Shown here in pieces: positions 34,835 to 42,570 of a DNA stretch of 64,000 nucleotides; the first letter of the stretch is position 1; each line of letters starts with the position of its first letter. The stretch is from assembly GCA_947456955.1 (NCBI GenBank), contig CANGTQ010000001.1, positions 62,001 through 126,000 of the forward strand. The letters run 5' to 3'. Source of the stretch: Flavobacteriaceae bacterium (GTDB lineage: Bacteria; Bacteroidota; Bacteroidia; Flavobacteriales; Flavobacteriaceae). The notes beneath the pieces were generated by a model. That model had not been told where the DNA came from. It saw only the letters and a program-made list of their open reading frames with translations, and did no database searches. The translations under genes were made by a program, and so were the position numbers.

Positions 34835-37333
34835 TTATTTACCTATTGCGATAATGTTTGCCAATAATCTGAAAGCGCCCGAGACACCTTCTGGTAATTC
34901 TCTGAAGAAGCTCAAGCCTGTATATATATAATTACCTTTGCCATATTTAGCAATTAACAACGCTCCATTTTTTGGTTTTTCTCCATTGTCGTTGGATGAA
35001 AGAATAGGAATGAAGGCAACATCCCATTCGTTTGGATAATATAATCCTTGCTCTTGACTCCAATTTTTGAAATCTTCAGCAGTGATTTTATTAGGATAAT
35101 TCAATACAGGATGTTTCGGATTCAAAAAACGGACTTCAGCATTTTCTTCGGTAACCCTGTCACGCGAAATTTTTAACGGAAAAGGGGCTATATCTTTAGT
35201 AACCAAATCGTCTGTGGTATTGTATTGCACAATCATCGTTTTGCCGTTTTTAACAAAATCAAATAATATGTTTTGTTTAAATGCTAATGCGTTTACTACG
35301 TTATAGGCACGAATTCCGGTCATAACAACATCATAGTTTTCAAGTTTTTCAGTAGTAATTTCATCCGGTTTTAGTATGTCAACTTCATAGCCCATTTGTA
35401 TTAAGCTTTTTGGAACTTCATCTCCGGCACCCATGATATAGGCAATCTTTTCATTTTTGGTTTTAATTTCCAAACGGATTGCTTTGGCTTCAGCAGGTTT
35501 TAGCACCATTTGTTTATAAATGTGCAGATAGTTGATATCGATTTTATTTAAATCATAAGCCAATCCGTCAATAGTTACTATACTTTTGATACTAATTTCA
35601 CCAACTTCTTTTGATGGAGAAATACTGAAAACTGCTTCTATTTCCTGACCTTTTTTATCAATCGCAAAAGGGATTTCTGTCGGTGATACTTGCCATTTTT
35701 TAGGCAATTCTAATTTTATAGTACCGTTAATGGCATCTTTGCCCGATTTTATTTTTACGGTAACAGATTTGTCTCTGTCATTATTAAAAATATATACTTT
35801 CTCAGCAAAAGAGGAGGTTACTGCCGGTACAATATCTAATGGTTGATAAACTTCTCCTTTTACATCGTCGTTGTATTTGTAAACTACATTTCTTTCAAAT
35901 GGAATCTCTACACCATTTATATTTAACCTGACTCCAACTTTTATTTGTCTTATAACATCTGGTAAACCAATATTTTCTTGATTATTAACAGCATACATTC
36001 CTAAAGTTCCTTTTTCGTTTAGCCAATATGGATTAGTATAATTTACCTCCTTTGCTATTTGGAGTTCAATATTTTTAGTGTAAGGAATGTTTTCTTTTAA
36101 ATCTGCAATGGCTTCAGTGATTGATTCTAATAAAGGAATAGCACCCATTCCATTTATTTTCATTTGAATTGAACTCCTATTTACAATTTCTACTTTTACC
36201 TTTAGCGTGCTGTTTGGTGTAATTTCTTGAACATCAGAAACCGCTTCAAAATAGAGACCAGCACAGCTACTAATTATCTTTTTAATCTCATCTGACTTGA
36301 TATATTTCCAATGTTTGTCTTCTATATTTTGAATTAAATCGTAAGCTTTAACCAACTCTGGAATTGAAGCAGAAGGATTTTTAAAATCAAAATTGTTTTC
36401 AACATTTTTTAGTATATCGCCAATTGCTTTTCCGCCTTTTACTCTATTCCAAGTGGTGTCTATGCCATCAAAAATATTGGTTTTGTCTTTTGGTGTATCA
36501 CCTTTTAGTAACTCCAAATATTCATTATCCTCGCCACGAGTTCCTGTAGATCCAAATCCCTGTGATTGATGACGACTTCTACTAAGAGCTGCAATTTCCT
36601 GATTAGATTTGCCTAATGATTGATAATAGGTTCCAATTTGCAGTTTGCATAAATTACTTTTATCGGCAGCATCAAATTTTTCTTTGCTACCATAAAACCA
36701 CCATGATGTATTAAAAAACAAACGTTTGGGTTGCCAAGTGTTTGTATACTTTAACTGATTTGGAAAAATGCCTGCATCATTTACTTTGTCAAAAGCTTCA
36801 TAGCTTAACATAGCAGATGATGTATGATGACCGTGAGTTGTACCCGGAGAGCGATGATCAAAACGATTGATAATAATATCGGGTTGAAATTTACGAATCA
36901 CCCATATAACGTCACTTACTATCTCGTCTTTATCCCAAACTTGCAATGTTTCGTCTGGGTTTTTAGAAAAACCAAAGTCATTTGCTCGAGAAAAGAATTG
37001 TTCTCCACCATCAATTTTTCTTGCTTCAATAAGTTCTTGTGTTCTGATTACTCCAAGGAGATCACGAAGTTCTGGACCTATTAGGTTTTGTCCACCATCA
37101 CCACGTGTTAATGATAAATAACCAGTTTGTGCTTTCACATCATTTGATAAATAGGAAATCAAGCGTGTGTTTTCATCATCGGGATGTGCAGCAATATATA
37201 AGACAGAACCTAGGAAGTTTAGTTTTTGGATTTGATTATAAAGTTCTACTGCATTTGGTTTGACAGGTTGTTGTGCTAATCCTTTTATATTTAATAATAA
37301 TAATAAGAAGAAGAATAGTATATAGTGTTTCAT
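34835..37333 (-). CDS. Secreted PIG-L (LmbE) family deacetylase, multidomain
   Basis: 832 residues from MKHYILFF. A signal peptide (about 1-20) is followed by a PIG-L domain with the zinc-binding AHPDDE motif at residues 49-54 and the later histidine-rich RSPGTTHGHHTSSAM. PIG-L enzymes are zinc N-deacetylases of sugar derivatives. The C-terminal two thirds hold Ig-like beta domains and a final GATase-1-like region (YIMGAGDEVPKSLIQMGYEVDIL.. to ..GKGNYIYTGLSFFRELPEG). Periplasmic or surface action on an acetylated sugar is expected. First gene of an operon with the 35-residue peptide and the symporter. The 37333 ATG is preferred because the -7 element lies just upstream. Confidence 0.88.
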   Translation of the reverse strand: MKHYILFFFLLLLLNIKGLAQQPVKPNAVELYNQIQKLNFLGSVLYIAAHPDDENTRLISYLSNDVKAQTGYLSLTRGDGGQNLIGPELRDLLGVIRTQELIEARKIDGGEQFFSRANDFGFSKNPDETLQVWDKDEIVSDVIWVIRKFQPDIIINRFDHRSPGTTHGHHTSSAMLSYEAFDKVNDAGIFPNQLKYTNTWQPKRLFFNTSWWFYGSKEKFDAADKSNLCKLQIGTYYQSLGKSNQEIAALSRSRHQSQGFGSTGTRGEDNEYLELLKGDTPKDKTNIFDGIDTTWNRVKGGKAIGDILKNVENNFDFKNPSASIPELVKAYDLIQNIEDKHWKYIKSDEIKKIISSCAGLYFEAVSDVQEITPNSTLKVKVEIVNRSSIQMKINGMGAIPLLESITEAIADLKENIPYTKNIELQIAKEVNYTNPYWLNEKGTLGMYAVNNQENIGLPDVIRQIKVGVRLNINGVEIPFERNVVYKYNDDVKGEVYQPLDIVPAVTSSFAEKVYIFNNDRDKSVTVKIKSGKDAINGTIKLELPKKWQVSPTEIPFAIDKKGQEIEAVFSISPSKEVGEISIKSIVTIDGLAYDLNKIDINYLHIYKQMVLKPAEAKAIRLEIKTKNEKIAYIMGAGDEVPKSLIQMGYEVDILKPDEITTEKLENYDVVMTGIRAYNVVNALAFKQNILFDFVKNGKTMIVQYNTTDDLVTKDIAPFPLKISRDRVTEENAEVRFLNPKHPVLNYPNKITAEDFKNWSQEQGLYYPNEWDVAFIPILSSNDNGEKPKNGALLIAKYGKGNYIYTGLSFFRELPEGVSGAFRLLANIIAIGK

Positions 37334-37354
37334 TATAAATGGTTTGCCAATGCT

Positions 37355-37362
37355 CAAATATA
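37355..37362 (-). promoter_or_regulatory. -7 element of the PIG-L-symporter operon
   Basis: Leftward TATATTTG, an exact TAnnTTTG match, 21 bases before the ATG at 37333. It overlaps an earlier candidate start at 37357 and so rules that start out. Confidence 0.6.
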
Positions 37363-37433
37363 CTAATTTTAGTGTTTAATGTTCAGAGATAATTTTATGG
37401 TTTTATAGTTTTTTCACAAAGGATTAATACAAA

Positions 37434-37463
37434 AAAACCTCTTAAGTTATATTAAGAGGTTTT
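37434..37463. terminator. Bidirectional terminator AAAACCTCTTAA
   Basis: Perfect 12-base stem AAAACCTCTTAA / TTAAGAGGTTTT with a 6-base loop, ending the leftward 126-residue gene. Confidence 0.85.
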
Positions 37464-37486
37464 ATAAAATAAATGATTGTATTTTT

Positions 37487-37867
37487 TTATTTAGTTGAAG
37501 TAGTTGGATTTGAAAATCTGCCTTTAGAATTATATGGGTACATTTTTTTGTGAATACTAAGGAGCTGAAATGGTTCTTCTCCATCAAAATCAGTTATGTT
37601 AACTCTAACTTTGTTGAATAAAGAATAACCACCATAATTGGTTGGTAAATTTTCGGCTTTTTCCCATTGTCCGTTTACTTTGTAATGATATACTAATTCA
37701 AGGTTATCAAAGTAGGCTTCTAGATTAGGATAATAATAATATCGAACATAGCAGTTCGTTTTAGGATCAATTGGTAATGAAGAGACATCACCATTAGATG
37801 ACTGAGCACTCGACAAATAGCAAGTGAAAAGCATCAATACAGAAATTAGATTTTTAAAAATTTTCAT
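37487..37867 (-). CDS. Small secreted protein, unknown function
   Basis: 126 residues: signal peptide (MKIFKNLISVLMLFTCYLSSAQ) then a Tyr-rich beta domain (YVRYYYYPNLEAYFDNLELVYHYKVNGQW). No family recognised. It has its own terminator and is separated from the PIG-L operon, so probably monocistronic. Confidence 0.65.
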   Translation of the reverse strand: MKIFKNLISVLMLFTCYLSSAQSSNGDVSSLPIDPKTNCYVRYYYYPNLEAYFDNLELVYHYKVNGQWEKAENLPTNYGGYSLFNKVRVNITDFDGEEPFQLLSIHKKMYPYNSKGRFSNPTTSTK

Positions 37868-37998
37868 GATTTTGACATTTTGCTTTTAAGTTTTGGGGCA
37901 CAAAAACGATACTATCATTTTACAAAACATAAAAAATTAACAATGCAAATTTATAGAATTAATTTTATAAAAAACAGCTAAAAGGTAAAAAAAATCGA

Positions 37999-38221
37999 TT
38001 AAATACATAAAAACAACAAAATAATAAGAAAAATATTATTATTAAAATGATGATTAGCTTGAATATATTTTATTACCAAATTAGTTTTATGTTCCATTAT
38101 AGAGGATAAATTGGCATAACGGCGAATAAATTTTGTAATTACTATTCTATAGGAATAAAACAACTGCAATAATAACTCCTGTAGCAATAACTTCTTTGGT
38201 GAAACTAGAAAAAAATGTCAT
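37999..38221 (-). pseudogene. Remnant of an MscS-like channel N-terminus
   Basis: Leftward from the ATG at 38219-38221 a 24-codon frame reads MTFFSSFTKEVIATGVIIAVVLFL and stops. One frame over, the sequence continues as YRIVITKFIRRYANLSSIMEHKTNLVIKYI before turning to AT-rich noise. Joined by a frameshift, this resembles the first membrane helix and connecting region of small MscS-family channels (hydrophobic helix, then K-x-x-R-R-Y-A, then H-[RK]-T-N-L-V-I-K-Y). The channel domain is missing. Identification is from memory and not certain. The rest of 37868-38251 holds nothing else. Confidence 0.4.
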
Positions 38222-38251
38222 GACTTTTTATGTAATAATACTTAAGAAATA

Positions 38252-39463
38252 CTATTTGTCAACTGTGTCATTCGTGCTATTTTCATCATTTTCAGAACTA
38301 TCTTCTGTTTGAGTAGTTTGCGTAAAATAAGTATCGAAATCAATTGTTGTTGATGCGTTTTGGTAATTGTAATGTGGCAATTTGATATTGTGCCATTCAT
38401 AAGTTTTTGGCACATCATCACCCAACAAATAACCCCAAGGTTCGAGATAATCTATTCGGTCGAAAATTACTTTAATAATTGCAATGATAGGAATTGCAAG
38501 AAACATTCCTGTAATACCTCCTAATACGTTACCTATAATAATACCTATGATGGACGCAAATGCATTAATTTGAACTTTTGAATTAACAAACATTGGAATT
38601 AAAATGTTATTGTCTATAAATTGTACAATCAGGTTAACAACTATTACACCTAAAGCTATAGATAAATCTGTAGAGCCAGAAAGCGAAACAACAATACTAA
38701 GTACTCCAGCGAATAGTATTCCTATATAAGGTATCAGGTTTAAAATTCCGGTTATGATTCCCAATAAAATGAAATATTCAACACCTATTAAATATAAACC
38801 AATTGAAGTTAGAAATGAAACGGCAACCATTTCAAAAATTAATCCAACCACATAACTTTGAACAGCATTTTTGATTTCAAATAAAATTTCTCGCAGTTTT
38901 TTATGGTTTTGAGGTTTGTATAATTTGGTAAAAAATGTAATAAAATGATTTTGATACAACAAAAATAGAAATGTGTAAATCGGAATTAATATAAGATTTA
39001 ACACAATGTCACTGAAAGAATTTATAGTAATCCCAACAATTTCATTACTAGATTTAAGGCTATTTTTTGCAGCATTGCCAATTATTTCTTTTTGTTCGAT
39101 ATTGCTTAAATGGAAGTTATCTCTAATCAATTGTTGAAAATGTTCTATATGATAGTAAAAATTACTTTTAATTTTCTCCCAATCATTAACCATATCAGTA
39201 ATCTGAAGCGAAATAAAATAAAAGACTCCAAGAAAAATGACTACAAAAAAAACAATAGTAAAAACTACAGCAATAAAATATGGAAAACGAAGCCTTTTTA
39301 TTAAGAAAGTAACTATTGGACGCAAAATAATGGCAAACAGTAACGAAAGCAGTATTGGAAAAATAATATCTTCTCCAAAGTACAAAATCACAAATAGCCC
39401 AATCAAACATAGAAGTATGGCTGCAAGTCTTATAAAAAAAGGATATTTCGCTGATTCAGTCAT
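38252..39463 (-). CDS. AI-2E family transporter (PerM-like)
   Basis: 403-residue inner-membrane protein of the AI-2E (formerly UPF0118) family, with eight predicted helices. The central amphipathic stretch and the C-terminal signature YFILLGIITGILNLIPYIGILFAGVL fit the family, as do GNVLGGITGMFLAIPIIAIIKVIFDRI. The C-terminus is acidic and Ser/Thr/Asp rich. Members export small molecules or act as sodium/proton antiporters; the substrate here is unknown. Last gene of the leftward five-gene operon, 21 bases after maf. Confidence 0.9.
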   Translation of the reverse strand: MTESAKYPFFIRLAAILLCLIGLFVILYFGEDIIFPILLSLLFAIILRPIVTFLIKRLRFPYFIAVVFTIVFFVVIFLGVFYFISLQITDMVNDWEKIKSNFYYHIEHFQQLIRDNFHLSNIEQKEIIGNAAKNSLKSSNEIVGITINSFSDIVLNLILIPIYTFLFLLYQNHFITFFTKLYKPQNHKKLREILFEIKNAVQSYVVGLIFEMVAVSFLTSIGLYLIGVEYFILLGIITGILNLIPYIGILFAGVLSIVVSLSGSTDLSIALGVIVVNLIVQFIDNNILIPMFVNSKVQINAFASIIGIIIGNVLGGITGMFLAIPIIAIIKVIFDRIDYLEPWGYLLGDDVPKTYEWHNIKLPHYNYQNASTTIDFDTYFTQTTQTEDSSENDENSTNDTVDK

Positions 39464-39484
39464 AATATTTTGTTTTAAAGTTAA

Positions 39485-40084
39485 TTAGTCTTTATTCATT
39501 GCATTAAAATGACTTAAATAATGGTATACTTTTTCTGTAGGCAATCCAACAACATTGGTGTATGACCCATCAATTTTGGTAATACCAACTAAACCAATCC
39601 ATTCCTGAATTCCGTATGCTCCTGCCTTATCAAAGGGTTTATAGTTCTTAAGATAATAATGAATAGCTTCGTCCGAAAGTTGATTAAAAGTTACTTTGGT
39701 CACATCAAAGATAGTTTCTGTTTTTTTAATGGTTTTGAAACAAACCGAAGTAATTACTTCATGTGTTTCATTTGATAATGATTTCAAAATAGCAAAAGCA
39801 TCATCATAATCTTTGGGTTTTCCCAAAGCCTTGCCATTCAGCCAAACAATAGTATCACTTGTAATCAAAATCTCATTAGCAGCTATTTCTCCTTCAAAAG
39901 CATTGGATTTAAGTTGGGCTAAATAGTTAGTAATTTCTAGACCATGCAACTCATCCGGATAAATTTCTTCTATGTCTTTTAATCGGATTTCGAAATCAAG
40001 GTCTAAATCATTGAAAAATTGTTGTCTTCGGGGCGAACCCGATGCCAAGATTATTTTATACCCTTTAAGTTTATCCCTTAACAT
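39485..40084 (-). CDS. Maf/HAM1-like nucleoside triphosphate pyrophosphatase
   Basis: 199-residue cytoplasmic house-cleaning enzyme that hydrolyses non-canonical nucleoside triphosphates (dTTP/UTP class). The N-terminal LASGSPRRQQFFNDL is the Maf signature, with ITSDTIVWLNGKALGKPKDYDDAFAILKSLS supplying the metal-binding and substrate residues, and KAGAYGIQEWIGLVGITKIDGSYTNVVGLP the later motif. It overlaps the end of the UbiA gene by 14 bases. Confidence 0.93.
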   Translation of the reverse strand: MLRDKLKGYKIILASGSPRRQQFFNDLDLDFEIRLKDIEEIYPDELHGLEITNYLAQLKSNAFEGEIAANEILITSDTIVWLNGKALGKPKDYDDAFAILKSLSNETHEVITSVCFKTIKKTETIFDVTKVTFNQLSDEAIHYYLKNYKPFDKAGAYGIQEWIGLVGITKIDGSYTNVVGLPTEKVYHYLSHFNAMNKD

Positions 40085-41003
40085 TTTGCATTATGTTTAA
40101 ATTGACAGCTAAAATGGAAAGTATTCCAAAAAATATTATCCATTTCAAAACAGTACTAAGCAAACGAAAATCCTCTTTTGTTTTAGCATTCCAAACTTTA
40201 ACCACAAAAAATATCATAGGCGCCACCACAAAAAGCAACCCATATATAACAGCATAATAGAGCTTAGACGACATCAAATTACTATTGATATACCAAAGTA
40301 AGATTAAAGTAGCTATAATTCCCAATACTCCGACTATTTTTGAAGTTTTTCCAAGTCCGATGGCAATTGGTAATGTGCTCACCCCGTTATTGTAATCACC
40401 TTCAATGTCTTCCATGTCTTTTACTATTTCGCGAATTAAATTAATAATAAAAGCAAAAATGGCATAGTCAATTAATATCGAAAACATAACACCCATTTCT
40501 GTTTGATTGCCTTCATAAGTAGCAGGTAATAAATCAAAAAGGCCAATGATAATAACACTAAACGATAGTAGCAATGCAACAACAATATTGCCTATCAAAA
40601 GCATTTGTTTTAAACTTGTAGCATACATGTATAAGGTAGCCGAAATGATTATAAACGCTCCGGCAAAACTTGGTTTGTGAATCACACTGGCCAAATAATA
40701 CCCAATACCAACACCAGTTATATTGAGAATAAAATACAAATTATAAGCAACTTTTTCAGAAATTAGTTTACCAACAATTACATTTCCTTTATCATTGTCA
40801 TAATCGGTTTCCTGATCTAAAATATCATTGATAACATAACCAGCAGCCGCAATTAAAACGGTTGCTAAAACCAACAATGCATATTGCCAATCGTTTAACG
40901 ATAAAAATATGTTTTGGAATTTCAAAAAACCATAACGAAAAAGAAGCTGCATGAAAGCAAGTAGCAGAAGGTTTTGGTAACGTATTAGTTTTAGGTATTT
41001 CAT
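40071..41003 (-). CDS. UbiA-family prenyltransferase (geranylgeranylglycerol-phosphate type)
   Basis: 310-residue membrane prenyltransferase with eight to nine helices. The two Asp-rich motifs are present: NDILDQETDYDND near the N-terminus (binds prenyl diphosphate through Mg2+) and DMEDIEGDYNNGVSTLPIAIG. It belongs to the Bacteroidetes branch often named geranylgeranylglycerol-phosphate geranylgeranyltransferase, but the aromatic or glycerol acceptor is not known. It could relate to menaquinone or other prenylated lipids; the menD gene is 7 kb away. It sits in an operon of kdsC, maf and AI-2E. Confidence 0.88.
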   Translation of the reverse strand: MKYLKLIRYQNLLLLAFMQLLFRYGFLKFQNIFLSLNDWQYALLVLATVLIAAAGYVINDILDQETDYDNDKGNVIVGKLISEKVAYNLYFILNITGVGIGYYLASVIHKPSFAGAFIIISATLYMYATSLKQMLLIGNIVVALLLSFSVIIIGLFDLLPATYEGNQTEMGVMFSILIDYAIFAFIINLIREIVKDMEDIEGDYNNGVSTLPIAIGLGKTSKIVGVLGIIATLILLWYINSNLMSSKLYYAVIYGLLFVVAPMIFFVVKVWNAKTKEDFRLLSTVLKWIIFFGILSILAVNLNIMQNVKG

Positions 41004-41041
41004 TTAATGTTAATTTGGTTATTTGGTAATTCGGTTATTTG

Positions 41042-41569
41042 TTAATCATGTTTTCCATTGTAGTACATATGCCATTTTCCCTGAACTTTCATAACTTGTT
41101 CTATAATTTCCCGAACGGCGCCTTTTCCGCCCTTTTTATGTGAAATATATTTGCAAATAGCCTTAATTTCCGGGCTGGCATCTTGCGGACAAGTAGGTAA
41201 ACCAACCAACTGCATCACGTGAAAATCGGGAATATCATCGCCCATATACAAAACATGTTCCGGATTAATGTTATACAATTGAGTATATTCTTTAAAAGTT
41301 GCCACTTTATCTGGTGCAGCCAAATGGATATCTGTAATACCCAAATTTTTTAATCGTATGCGAACACCTTCATTGTTTCCTCCTGAAATGATGCAAATAG
41401 CATAACCACTTTCGATTGCTGCTTTCATTGCAAAACCATCACGAATGTTCATGATTCTCAACATTTCACCAGTAGGAGTAACATGAACCGAACTATCCGT
41501 TAAAACGCCGTCTACATCAAAAATGAAAGTAGTGATGTCGTTTAGTAATTCTTTATAACTTTTTTCCAT
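41042..41569 (-). CDS. kdsC: 3-deoxy-D-manno-octulosonate 8-phosphate phosphatase (KdsC-like)
   Basis: 175-residue capless HAD phosphatase that removes phosphate from KDO-8-phosphate in lipopolysaccharide core synthesis. Motif I is FIFDVDGVLTDSSVHV, the substrate pocket MLRIMNIRDGFAMKAAIESG, motif II SGGNNEGVRIR and motif IV MGDDIPDFHVM. It overlaps the upstream DUF2520 gene by 17 bases. kdsA and kdsB are not seen. Confidence 0.92.
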   Translation of the reverse strand: MEKSYKELLNDITTFIFDVDGVLTDSSVHVTPTGEMLRIMNIRDGFAMKAAIESGYAICIISGGNNEGVRIRLKNLGITDIHLAAPDKVATFKEYTQLYNINPEHVLYMGDDIPDFHVMQLVGLPTCPQDASPEIKAICKYISHKKGGKGAVREIIEQVMKVQGKWHMYYNGKHD

Positions 41570-42314
41570 TATCGATAATAGATTTTGTTAGCATTTTATA
41601 AATTTCTTTTTGGTTATCATCTGATAAAAAATTCAGATGTGCATTTATGGTTTGTATATCTTTTCTTTTTGCTGGTCCGGTTTGCGCTTGATTTGGTGAA
41701 AGCGTCAAAATTTTATTGGCCGTTTCCTGAATTAATGGTTTTAAAATATCGAATGGCAAATCGTTTTCAATGCAAATATTGTTGCCAATCTGATACAAAT
41801 GGTTGACAAAATTACACACAAAAACTGCTGCTATGTGCAAAGCTATTCGTTGTTCTGAATTAATTTTATAAACTGTATTAGAAATAGATTTAGCAACCTT
41901 TTCAAGAATTTGAAAGTCTTTTTCATTTTTTGTTTCGATGCAAATGGGAATGGTTTTAAAATCGACTTCCTTTGATTTGGAAAATGTTTGCAACGGATAA
42001 AATACACCCGGACGATTTTTATTATCAATGGCTTCTATAGAAACACTTCCCGATGTATGAACCACCAACTCATTACTAAACGGAATTGCTGCAGAAACTT
42101 CAATGATAGCATCGTCAGTTATGGCAATTATGAATAAATCAGCCGCTATAATATCATTAAAATTGGTGTATATTTTATCAGGATTTATCAAGTGAGCAAC
42201 AGCGGCATCCTTTCTTGCAAATACTTGAACTAATTCAATATCAGTAGTTTTACTGAAAGCTACAATAAGATGTTGGGCAACATTTCCGGAACCGATAATT
42301 GAAACTCGAATCAT
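41553..42314 (-). CDS. Rossmann/DUF2520 protein (F420-oxidoreductase-like)
   Basis: 253 residues. An N-terminal Rossmann fold with IGSGNVAQHLIVAF (GxGNVA) and a C-terminal DUF2520 helical domain beginning near HIAAVFVCNFVNHLYQIG. It resembles 6-phosphogluconate-dehydrogenase-like reductases with an unknown substrate. First gene of the leftward operon DUF2520-kdsC-ubiA-maf-AI-2E. Confidence 0.87.
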   Translation of the reverse strand: MIRVSIIGSGNVAQHLIVAFSKTTDIELVQVFARKDAAVAHLINPDKIYTNFNDIIAADLFIIAITDDAIIEVSAAIPFSNELVVHTSGSVSIEAIDNKNRPGVFYPLQTFSKSKEVDFKTIPICIETKNEKDFQILEKVAKSISNTVYKINSEQRIALHIAAVFVCNFVNHLYQIGNNICIENDLPFDILKPLIQETANKILTLSPNQAQTGPAKRKDIQTINAHLNFLSDDNQKEIYKMLTKSIIDNGKKL

Positions 42315-42329
42315 GTGGCTAAATTATTG

Positions 42330-42460
42330 AAAAATATTGATTGTTTGTGGTTTATTGTTTATGGTTTTTAAAAAGCTGCTTAGCTTGGTTATAGTTAATT
42401 ATCACAAATCTGCATTATCTATAAACTACAAACCATAAACAAAAAACTATAAACCCAAAA
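42330..42460. repeat. Imperfect inverted repeat flanking the ResB-CcsA promoter region
   Basis: TTTGTGGTTTATTGTTTATGGTTTTTAAA on the left is partly complementary to AAACTACAAACCATAAACAAAAAACTATAAACC on the right. The spacer AGCTGCTTAGCTTGG itself has AGCT palindromes. It fills most of the 256 bases between two divergent genes and could be a terminator/insulator. Confidence 0.4.
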
Positions 42461-42519
42461 CAACTCATAAAAAAGAATTAAAACCACAAATAAATGAAGT
42501 AGATATCTATTTATTTACA

Positions 42520-42527
42520 TTATTTTT
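42520..42527 (+). promoter_or_regulatory. -7 element of the ResB-CcsA gene
   Basis: TATTTTTG matches TAnnTTTG, 43 bases upstream of the start codon. The leader then contains the palindrome CCGAAATTTCGG (42533-42544), a possible small hairpin at the 5' end of the mRNA. Confidence 0.5.
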
Positions 42528-42570
42528 GTGCTCCCGAAATTTCGGAATTTTTTAAAATTTATTCCAACTT

